Source of the DNA: Trichoplusia ni
Lineage: Eukaryota > Arthropoda > Insecta > Lepidoptera > Noctuidae
Reading direction: 5' to 3'
Length of the DNA: 64,000 bases
Assembly (NCBI RefSeq): GCF_003590095.1
Contig: NC_039483.1
Location: 1,736,001-1,800,000 of the forward strand
The position numbers were made by a program, and so were the translations under genes. Within the stretch, counting starts at the first letter, position 1, and every line of letters starts with the position of its first letter. Below the pieces are notes generated by a model that saw only the letters and a list, made by a program, of their open reading frames with translations, did no database searches and had not been told where the DNA came from. Positions 1 to 11,300 of the stretch are shown here, in pieces.

Positions 1-2243
1 AGGACCAGTTTTTGGATTAATTTCTAGAAATTGTCCTTAAATACTTCTGTAAATCTAGACCGGGCAGTTAAGATATTAAGCTCGAAGTAATATTCGAACA
101 GTAGAAAAAATTTTAATAGAAAAAAATAGGCAAAAAAAATATTGAAAAAAATGATTTTTTTTTTAGGGCTAGCACTCATTTCAGTCAAGAAAAAAACACT
201 GCCAATTCAAATTCACGTCTTGCCATAAATCTATAGGTGTCAAAGATATTCCATATAGATTACTACGAGTAACTCATATGAGAATAAAAAGAAAATGTCA
301 CGTCTGTACAAGGCAGATATTTCTTGGGCGTCACCCTACAGTCACGGCTACGTAACTTTCCGGGTCAGCCTCCCCTCGACAACGTCTCAGCAACCCCGGA
401 AATCATTCACAAATCTTAATAATAATGACCTTTAACCATCCAGAACAGAATTGCTTCATAAATAACATTTTGTTAAAAGTAATTTTATGCATAACCTCAG
501 AGATGTCTCAGGAAAATAATACTTTTTAATGAGTTCAGTTTCAACAGGACTTTTTTATGTCTTTACAAAACCAGTTAGGGAATAAAACTGTCCATTGAGT
601 TTTCAAGTCCCCAAGCTCAATAGCCAGTCAAAACTATCAGCATCTGTCTTTAAAATATTAAAAGAAACATTAACTTTGAACAAATATTAAGAAATATTAA
701 ATAATCTCAACATTGGATACCTGATATAATAACCAATAATGCGAATTAAATAACAGCTCTTAAAATAATTCAAGAAGGAAAAGAAAAGGAGTCTATTAAA
801 AAATGGCCAACAATTTTGTGAATAGTAAACATAGGAATAATCCTACCAATCCAGAATGTGTAGTTACCATAGAAAAGGACAGAGCAAGTAGAGTGACACA
901 TTTTATGTGGGAGACAGGAATGTCGCCGGGACGCATTGCCACCACAACAGTTAATTGTGTTCCATCGCAAAAACTGCGTTAATCGAATCAAATAATTGCT
1001 AGCAGTTGACATTAGTTGACTCAAAATTGGACTGTTTTGGCTGCTTCTGTTCAGTTGAATATTGTTTCGTTAAATTGGTATGTTATTGGGTACGGCTTTG
1101 AGAGTAGAGGAAATAATTATCGAATCAACAGCTGTTATAAATCTTTATTTCCCAATCGCTTTGTAATGGCAAGAACGAGCACAGAAAACAACTGCCATAC
1201 ATTTATTAGGCATATCATAAAACCTAAAAGGACCGACATGCTTGAGGGTTAATAAATACTTTCGATTTGGCCTGTACAGTCTTAGCTAACCCTACATTAG
1301 TAGGTACATCTGCAGTTCTCTGATATTTACTTAAAAAAAACGAACCTACACGCATAAAATTTAATTACCAAAAACCGTTACAGCACCACATAAAACACAG
1401 CAAACTAGTCAATGACAATGCGCGCATGTTTTTTTCGTGTATTCCGTGGAGGAACATGGCTTACAGTTTACGACGCAGAGGATAACAAGAGCACAGAAAT
1501 AGTCGGACACGCGAGGTGAATGCTCCCTACACGTTTATTATTCGCTCATAAAAATAATATCTGCCAAATTTACTCGCCGCAGGAAGTGCTGGTTGAATTT
1601 CCTTGAATATGGTTATTCAAAAGCATTTTTCATGACATCCCGAGATGAAAGTGCTCGTTTTAATTTGTAGTATAACGGAAGTATTAAATTTTAAAAAATA
1701 GATGAATGCAGATATTAGGTAAAATACAGAGAAAATACAAACTTCGTAAATATTTTTGATATCTCACGTCTTTAGAGGTAGAAACATTCTTCTTTTATTT
1801 GTTGGTAATTCCTAATTGTATTTATCTAAGACTAAGTGCGTACACCTACAGTTTTAACTGTGAACAACCTACTGATACTCCTAACAATACACAGTTATAT
1901 CCTCTTACACAAATAATAGCAACATAAAAACCTAGTCTTCTAGTTATTTGTGAATGGATAGTTTTGAAATCATGCGAAACATGGCTCATTCATTGTCTCT
2001 CTTTATGTTTACAACATTACCCACTGCTAATTATATTATTAACGATATAATATTTCTTATTTATTGCACTTATATGGGAATATGGGCTAAACAAAAATAT
2101 CAACAAATCTGTCCCCACTCTACAGGCGCCAAATTAAAAGGAAATTTATTACAAAAATACAATTTCGCAGTGAATCAAAGTTTGAGGCACGAGTTGAGAG
2201 AAATAATGAGCAGGGCGTGGGTGATGTCGCTTATTTACTTGTC

Positions 2244-2302
2244 ACATAAATTTAAGATTTTTTCTTATGTTCCAAACATAAGAAAAAATCTTAAATTTAT
2301 GT
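2244..2302. repeat. Perfect 28-bp inverted repeat (hairpin)
   Basis: The arms 2244-2271 and 2275-2302 are exact reverse complements separated by a 3-base loop. The arms are AT-rich. This looks like the core of a foldback MITE. Confidence 0.85.
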
Positions 2303-2420
2303 TCCCAAATTGCGGTTTTAAAATGTATTTAGAAAACAGTATTGACTTACGAAAAATCTAACTTCCATTTCCTGATGCCGCCAAGTTATTTCATTCCAAC
2401 AACGCGACGCCAAACTGATT

Positions 2421-2476
2421 GAATTTATGCCAAATAAATGAATACACAACACTATTCATTTATTTTGCATAAATTC
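2421..2476. repeat. 24-bp inverted repeat with 8-bp loop
   Basis: The arms 2421-2444 and 2453-2476 pair at 23 of 24 positions. It lies 120 bp from the preceding hairpin but has a different arm sequence. Probably a small foldback element. Confidence 0.7.
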
Positions 2477-4779
2477 ATTCTTAATCGAATAACGAATGTC
2501 AATAATTTCCGTTATTTATGAAATTCGGTTGGAAAAAATGTGAAAATGATTATAATGTAAATTATACAACAAAGTTGGTATCGTGGTGTAATCGGATTGC
2601 CTTGCCGCCAGCTACATTGGTGAAGCTCTTTACAAAGGTGAACCCCAGTTTGACCTCGTTTCCTAAATATGGTTAAGTTCTTTAAGGCCAGACGAGTTAC
2701 AGTTCCGAACTTATATTTTACTCCTTTTTTATATTCCAATTGGTTTCTTGAACTTTAAATGTAGCGCAGAGGCGCAACTTTGGTGCTTAAAATTATTCTT
2801 GAAACAAGCGTTTACATTTTACGAACGATCGTCGCGGTTCATTTCAATTAGGAGCTCGTAAAAAATAAGTAGTTTTAATACAGCCTTGTAAATACAAAGC
2901 TAGTGCTTCGCAGGACGTTAATCGAAAAGAAAACGCTACTCGTTACTGCCAATTAGTGCAATTGGGTCACTAATGTTTGCTAAACTGAGTGTGATTGACG
3001 TTTTATGTTCATTACAATAGGCACTTGTAATTATTACACTTTCTTGGAACACCAAATGATGATACAGTTGCTATGTCGTCTGTTATCGATACGATAAGAC
3101 ACTTAATATACTCGCTTAGTGTTTTATTGAATGCGCCCCTGTGCTAACGCCCGTACATTTAATAAACAGGTCTATTTAACTGTGATGATGACGTGAGTCA
3201 AGGCAGGTGCTTAGCATACTTGAAATATAACAACAGAGAGCATTCTGAAAGGCTTAGGTATGACAGCCGAGATATATGAAGATAATATTCCGATTTGATC
3301 TTCTATTTATTCATAAGACTTACTATAATCCCTTCTGAGCAGGTAAAGCGAATTGATGAAATGTATTTTAATGTTAATGTTTTAATTGAGTACTTAATGT
3401 AGCTATCTATTTGTATGAATATTTTTAGAGTCAGTCGTGATTCAACCGAAGATATTTATTGTGAAGTCCTCAGATTTTATCAAGTAAAATTAATGTGACA
3501 TTCCCAAAATTTAAACACACCATTAAAAGTTGTTTTAAGCTTAGATAAACCAGTGGACATTAGCTAGGAGAGGAGATTAATGCTCACATCTTGGTCGCGA
3601 CAATTAAATCACTTAAGATGTGTAACAAGTCAGCCAGCCCACACACGCCAGCCACACGTTTCGTGTCTCGTCCATAGACAACACGGTTCGGTTCTGTTTC
3701 GCTGGAAATGGTTTAATTTTAGAATTTCCGTTCAGCCCTACTTGGACAGAATGCGCTCACTGCGCTTAGTTGTGGATTTTGACATGTCGTAGCGTGTCGC
3801 TAATTTGTTTTATTTTATACTCCAGTAGTTTTTTATTTGTTAAGGACTTGTGTGGGATAGTGACATTAATTTTATCTTGTTTATTTGTGTTGATTGGTAA
3901 GTTTTTTTTTAATGAGCTTGTGTGAATACTGTGGATTGTTTTTTCTAGTGCACACTTGTACAGTTATTTTGTGGGGGCGGCGGAAAATTTATCCCAAGCT
4001 TTATTTTACCTTGTAAAAAGTGGATAAGTATGCTGTTTCGTTCTTGTTTGGAGGCAATAGTCAAATGGGAAATACACATTTTTAAATAGTTTAATTTACT
4101 ATTTGACTAACACTCATATTTACAAGACCTTACCTATGCTGCAAATTAATTTTTGAATATTTAAGATCCTTGTAATTTCATAATCGGGAATTTAATATGG
4201 CAAGTATTTTTCTTATGCCTCTCTATGATACCACTTATTCTTTAGACACGAAAATTCATTAATAATTAAGTACATTTAATAGTACGTAATTATTTTAATA
4301 AAAATGCGATTAAAAATTAAATGACATTTAACATGCACTAAACATGGTTTTTATTTTCTAATAAGCAATAAGCTAGATGAGACGAATCAAGTAAATTTTA
4401 ACCATCTACAGTACAAAGTACAAATAATAAGTCACCAATCTACGGACACAGTAAGGAAATCGCTAGACATAATAAATCAATGACAAGTCGCAGGAAGGAG
4501 GTACAATACCTCGACACAATACGTAACAATAAGGCTGCGGCTCCGATTCTATTGATAACATATCGAGCGCTACATGCATGTCTCGTTCTAACGAACTCCT
4601 ATTAGGTTCTAAGAAGTATTCCTACGATAATACTGTTAACTATGAGGCAACGTTGAACGTAAACAAAAAGCGTAAACACCAATCCGTATGACTCACAAAT
4701 GACGAAGTTCTCATTATCATATCACAGCCGCACGCTTACGTTAGTAACCTTAGTTGAAATCTGACACTCGGCCCTCATT

Positions 4780-5075
4780 CTTGTCTTCTGTACGCGCTTT
4801 TTATATTAAATATCGAATTATTTGTTGCAGCATCTAACCGATCAAGGCTGCATAGCGAGTGAACGCGAGTGACACACTCCGATGTGCCGCGTATAATATC
4901 ACACGTATTTTCCTCAACGCCGAGAACAAAGAAGTCCATTTGCGAATTAATTTCAACACTTTCCAACAAACGACGCACCAGCCTGTTGATCTAACACGTG
5001 TCGCTTCGATGCATACGTGAAAACGAGAGGATGCGAGCGTTCGACGCGCGCGTGCAATAAAAATCGAATGCAAAA
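4780..5075 (+). promoter_or_regulatory. Probable 5' UTR and promoter region of the shootin-like gene
   Basis: GC and CpG content rise sharply here compared with the upstream AT-rich DNA and continue into exon 1, as is usual around insect promoters. I cannot fix a transcription start. A TATA-like run lies near 4800. Confidence 0.4.
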
Positions 5076-5343
5076 ATGATTAAAAGGAACGGTGATAATG
5101 TATTTGCGATCGCGTCGAGCAACAATCAGTGTCAAGGCGGTCGGAGTGCCGTCTCGCTCTGTCCCGGCGGCGGCGCGGCCACGAGGATCCCGCGCGCCAC
5201 TGCCGCCAGGATGACGTCGCCCGACGCGCAACCACACACCAAGGAGGCTAACATCGCGCTCTCCACATACGTGGAAAAGTGGAAAAATAAATACGAAGAC
5301 GCGGAGCGAAAACACAAAGCTAATTTACTAAAATCCGAAAAAG
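5076..5343 (+). CDS. Shtn1: Shootin-like exon 1
   Basis: Encodes residues 1-89 and ends at a consensus donor (AAAAAG then GTAAGT) in phase 1. The coiled coil begins near the motif YVEKWKNKYEDAERKHKAN. A second in-frame ATG at 5211 (MTSPD) is an alternative start. Confidence 0.8.
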
Positions 5344-8300
5344 GTAAGTCTACAATTTTTTTTAGTTAAGCTAAAATCTTTATTTTTGCGAATATTAAAG
5401 TCTGATCTGCGCATGTCACAATATCGCCCGGGTCGTATGCAAACGAAAACACCAGTTGAAAATCCTATTCGTGTATTTGTTGGATTATGTCAGATGATAA
5501 CCTGTTGCTTTTACATTAATTCGTGATCTTCCCCAATCCTTGCTGATGCGGGATACCTAAAGTTTTTATTACTTTATACGTAATTTACATATTCAAAACA
5601 TTGGTATGACTTTAGGTTATTGTAACAAAGAGCCTAATATCATCTGTTTATTACGCATTACGTTCTTCAAAAATGACTAATCGTATAAGGAATAAAGGGC
5701 TTAATAAAACCGTTGTAAATAACGTCCGACGTTTATTTTTTTTTAAACTTGTGGACCTTTTGATTGCGCAACACTATCTTCATTTTCGAAACGTCAAACT
5801 CAAAATTGACACGAGGAAGAAAGTAAATAAATAGTTTGTTGCGGTTTTTTTTAATAGGTTTTACTGAATAAAGTGTTAATTCAGAAGACTAGCAAGAGAA
5901 CAAAATTGGCTAAGGTTTTAAGTATTTGTTAATAAAAGAAAGGTACGAAGCAACTCGGACAACTTACTTACGTTTTACAATATCAACACGATACGTTGCA
6001 GATTAGATATCGACATAAATTTTACTAAAAGTAATTTATATTGTATAATAACGTACTTAAAGTGTAAGATTATATTCTTTCCAAGTTCGTTCGTTGCGTT
6101 ATCTGTCTGTTGTAATCTCGATGTACTCGAGTGGGTACTATGGATGTCTAGAAAGTTCCTTGTATCACTTGTGTGCTGCAATACTTGCAAGTTGCAGTGG
6201 CGTCCCTTACCTTAAGTTACCTTTAAAACAGTGAAACTTGTCATTGAACCAAACAAGAAAAAAACCTTTTTAAATTTACTCAAGTATGCATTCTTTTGTT
6301 TCAATATAAAGTGTTTGCTTCAATAGCAATGAATGTTGAAACAAATATTTGTGACAATTTACTTCCACGAAATAAAATGGTTCAAATAATATCTTGAAAT
6401 GTGTAACAGGTATTAGATCATCATACTCAGAATTGAAATTATTAATAGCAGTTTACAAATGTGGTGTTTTTAGTAATGCATCATACTATTATTGAATCTA
6501 TTCCAGTTACAAATGAAATAGCTGTTTAAAAATAGATTTCAGAGGGATGAGTGTCTATAAATAAGTAATATTTATATAAGTTGTTAGGTACATTCATGTT
6601 GTACCTAGTTACCATAAACATTCCCCTATAGGGCTAATCCCTCCCTGTTATTAGACTCTTTCATATTCAGTCTGAAGTTATAAATATACTAAATTTAATT
6701 TAACATTGTTTGTCCTTGAAAACTGAGCAGTATCAGAGAATTGAAAATAATATATTATCAACAAAGAAAGGAAAAGTGTGTGAAGTTATGACATCACAAT
6801 AAATCACACAGTAAGGCAAATAATGGAACTGTAAAATATTATGTACCAGGATAACTATGTCCAAAAATCTACTTTTAGTTTTGTTAATCTAATCTATTCT
6901 AGAAATTAACTGTTAAACTGTGTTTCATATTGAATGTTGTGCCATTTTGCTACATTTACCTTGTAGAACAACAAAACTGTTAATTTAATCTTGCCTGGCC
7001 CGGGTCTGACATTAACAAAATATGAATTTGAACAGTGATCAAATATAAATATTAATTGTCATGTCAACCTTTTACTCTAAGAATGGAATGCTCTGTATGT
7101 CTACAATTAAGTGTATATCTATGAATTGTATTTCTTTTAAACTGTACATTTAAATATGTTCACAATTTCCAGCAAAGAGAGAATATGATGATCTACAACG
7201 GAGGTACAACATTCTCGCAGAGGAGCGTCACCACCTGGACGCAGAACTGCGGGAGAGGGAGCGCGAGCTCGGCAAGCTCAAGAATGTCTCAGAGAAGCTG
7301 TTCAAGGAGTACCAGCAACTCAAGAACCAGCACGAGGTGGATACCGGCGTTATGCACAAGTAAGTTGTAAACTTTATCATCATCTCAGCCTATAGATGTC
7401 CACAGCTGGACATAGGCCTCTCCATTCATTCTCCAGTGTGACCGGTTCATTGCCGCTAGCCAGGTGTCTGCCGGGGATTCTTAGCACCCATTGCCCCACC
7501 ATTTATCTGGCTGCTACCTTGGCCAAGACTAGTGGGGCTGCCGAGGACTAGGGGCTTGGTGCATTAAAGCGTTTGAGGTATTTAGCTTACTGGTGCCATG
7601 CTGGCTAGACCGGTTGGCACAGGGTTTCAATCTGGCATTTCTATGTTAGCTTAATCTAGAATATTATTTATTTAGGAGAATATTTAGGTGCTACATAAAA
7701 TAACATACATAATAATCTATTATTTAGAGTGTACCTATATTTAATAGTCTAGAATAAAATAGGAAATTCTTATTATATTGTACCCAGAGTTTTAATAACA
7801 ATACAATAAATAATAAATTAAATGTGTCCAGTGTAAGTCACAGATATAACTTAAAAAGGTTAAAATTTGTCAATTAAGCACTTATCTATTGAATAATATT
7901 AATAACATATGATGATATGATATTCCTTGTAAATTATCGAGTCTTATGAAGCATTATTTGAACAATTGTTTCAAAATTAATTTGACTGCGTTCAATGAAT
8001 GACCTCTGAAACAAGTTATTTTTATAGATGATAGATTTTCTTTTATTGCTAGCTAAGTGGTTATAAATATCTCGTTTAATTCTTAATTCAAGAAAGATGT
8101 TAATTTAAGAATTCTTTGAGCTGGTGTGTTAAATTTTCAATTAGAGCCTGAAGCATATTGCCGGGTAGTGAGTAATGATCAACTGTTCATGTATTTAGGT
8201 ACGAGTAGGTATTTTAATTTCAGTTTTTATAATAAAACTGAAATTAAATTACTCGGAAATGCTTCCTAGGGTGATGCAACAGGCGGGCGAGTGGTACAAG

Positions 8301-11300
8301 CAGAACAAGCAGCTGAAGCGGCGCAGCTCCGCGCTGCTGCAGGCGCTGCCCGCCAAGGCCGTCGAGATCGACTTCACAGACTCCATTGACACAGGTAACA
8401 CTGAAAGAAAGCTACTTTTACGGATTTTATGGCGGTTTAATTTTAGATTTTAATTAAACCGCGATAAAATCCATAAAAGTAATTTTATTTCAATACCTAA
8501 CATTCCCGTAAACCTAAAAAACCACAGGTAACACTGATCAACTTGATTTCTGACACAAGGACTTAGTCGCTCTCGAACTAAGACCCTCATATTGTCTATG
8601 CTTGAGAACGAAAGAATAGATTAGAATAGATTTATTTATTTGCTTAGAATGCAGGAAATACATTGAGGTGTTACAAATGATAAGAAGCCTCATACATTCT
8701 GCCTGACGGCATGAAAAATTTTAATTTTCTTATAAACTAGTTTTGCTGTAATAAAGATACAATTTTATAATCTAAATTGGAGAATAACAAACAAAAAATA
8801 TAATAATATACATTACATTATTTTAAGTCATCGTCCAGAAAATCCGAAATGGAATAGTAACATTTTTGGATCAGTAGATTTTTGAGATGTTTCTTAAATT
8901 TTCTTACAGGTTACTCTTTAATATTATTTGGTATATGGTTCTCAATAATAGGTGCCATACACATTACACTTTCCCTCAATAATGCTGTTTAAAATTCTCC
9001 CGTACATAGCTTATCCACGTGTTTAGTTCTCAAAGTGGTTGTTCTGTTCCTTCGATTATAATATTTTGTCCATTACTCTATGTTGAATCTTGCATCAGTA
9101 AAATTTTATCCCTATCCTAAATCTTTTTTAGTATTTCTGAATTATAATTAAAAAAAATCCGTACGCATAAGGGGAGGGATAAGCGTTTTGCTTACTTTTG
9201 CTGACAAGGGGATGGGGGGGTTTATTTACGTGATATGTGAACGGCTCTTATGTGAAGTAAGGGTTGGAAGTAAGCAATTTTTATGGTTCCTATATCGTCA
9301 AGTACTTGGAGACTCGTTGGCAAAATGGCTCCCCATTAGTTCTGGCAATATTTTCGTGGGCTATGGAATTAAGGTGAAATGATCAGACTGATACCTGAGA
9401 TTATTATGAATAAAGAGAATTTTGAGCAGACGGGTTTATTATAAAACGAAACAGTGAATGGTGCGAGTTTTGAGTTTTTGAGAGTCGGGATTTGAAAGTA
9501 GTATTTCTGGTCTCCAGCGTCAGACAGCAGCAGTAACGAGGAGGTGGAGTTCCTGAAGCAGACGGTGTGCGAGCTGAGCGCGCAGCTGGCGGCGGGACGC
9601 GCCGAGCTGGCGGCCGCGCGCCTGCTCGAGTTCGAGGCCCGGGAGGAGGCCGTGGCCGCCGCGCAGGTACACACACGACCACTCTGGGGAGTACATTCCA
9701 TTTAATCTGCCAATGACCGTAGAAACTCCCCATTTAATTCTTATCTATAAACCTAACGATATTTTTAAAATCTCCATTCTCTATTCTAGGAGTTGGAAGA
9801 AGAAAAAGAAAAGACTGCATCACAAGAGAAAGAGCTACAAGATCTCCGCGTGCAGCTCGAGCGACACAACCGAGTGTCCAAGTTACTGATGGAGGAGGTC
9901 ACCTGCCTCAAGAACAACGCCGACAAGGACAGGGAGATGGCTGAAACGTAAGTCAAAGAGATCACATGATAAACCGTGTTGCTTCTATCGAATTCCACAT
10001 TTGAATCAATATTTCGGAAGGCACGTTAAATGGACATACACTAGCTAGAAAGTCTGACAACCAGTCTAACCAAGCGGTATCGTGTTGCCCAGGTACCTGG
10101 GTTGAGGAGGTCAGATAGGCAGTCGCTCCTTGTAAAACGCTAGAATTAGCTGCATCCGATTAGACTGGAAGCTGACTCCAACATAGTTGGAAAAAGTATA
10201 GCACAAGACAGTGATGTTCATTTTTATTGATTTTCCTCCCCTCCATCCAATGGGTCTTAGAATAAGGCAGAAGAATTATATATTTTGAAATACCAGTAGA
10301 GCAGGTAGCATTAGTATCATCCGGATATCGATCAACGAAGATGACTGACTTAAGAACCTATTTTCTCACGTTTTTATAAACTCACTTTCTTGTTCCGGTT
10401 GGATTTTTGCAACACAACTTTAAGGCACTTCCCAATAAGCTAGCAGGCTGTAATTTTCAGGGTAGCTTCAAACCCGATAATAATGCAATTTACAATAACA
10501 AAAATTCCCAAAATTTGATAAAATTTGACATTTAAATACGTGGGTACTTTTTTTTTTAATCTAAATTTTGACGTAACTTATACGATGATAATTCATCGGC
10601 GTTACGTAGTTCCAAGGGAGCTAAGTATAAGGTGTATTTGTGATGTACCCCAGGTATAAAACGGAAGCCTTCGCGGCCAAGAAGCGCGTGAAGCAGCTGA
10701 CGCACCAGAGCACGCTGCTGCTGGGCGAGCTGGCGGGCGACGAGCGCCTGCTGCACCTGCTGGCCCAGCTGGGCGGCCTGCGCGACGCGCTCGAGGACCA
10801 GGCCGCGCGCCACCGCCACACGCTGCACGACCTGCAGGTAGGCCGGGCCCAGGGGCAGGCTCACTCACTCACCGAGCTTGTGGCTGCGCTGGCTGGAGTC
10901 GTCGCTGCAGCGGTCGGCAGCCGGGCGGCGTGGGATGCATTGGCCTCCTTCTGTGAAACAGTGATGTCACAGAAGGAGGCGGCGGAGCGCGTTCGGGAAA
11001 CTGACCCCAGCGCGCCCGCCATACGCCGACGTCGAGTGGGGCGGCGCAGAGCCGCGCATGAGCGCGCTCTCCCGCCCTAACTAGGGTTCTGGGCGACGGC
11101 ACGGGGGTGTCTGTCGTCCGAGTATATTACCCACGGCGGGGGGCCACATTCGGTGCTATGGATGCGGTCCCAATATGAGGCGAGGAGGCCGACGCTCTTT
11201 ACACGTCGGCCTCCACACAACCCGAGAAAGTGACCTACCTAAAAAAGGGAGGGCTGACACACTCATAGGGAGCGTACAAGTATTACGTAACGCAATTCAA

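Larger units (their letters stand above)
1..4780. other. Non-coding region upstream of the shootin-like gene
   Basis: AT-rich sequence with only short, unconvincing open frames. The longest (1954-2361, plus, 135 codons) runs across a perfect hairpin and shows no recognisable domain, so I do not call it a gene. Two hairpins are listed separately. The stretch 3580-3900 has somewhat higher GC and ends in a donor-like site near 3897; it could hold a non-coding first exon, but I cannot show this. Confidence 0.6.

Noticed and set aside
1954..2361. 135-codon open frame as a gene
   Set aside because: Low-complexity AT-rich frame that runs through a perfect hairpin; no domain or splice signals.
5132..5317. 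Minus-strand frames over exon 1
   Set aside because: Antisense of the GC-rich start of the shootin-like gene.
9369..9733. Minus-strand Ala/Arg-rich frames over exon 4
   Set aside because: Shadow of a GC-rich coding exon; no start context or domain.
10556..10868. Minus-strand Gln/Ala-rich frames over exon 6
   Set aside because: Antisense of the Leu/Arg-rich exon 6; GC-driven stop-free frames.
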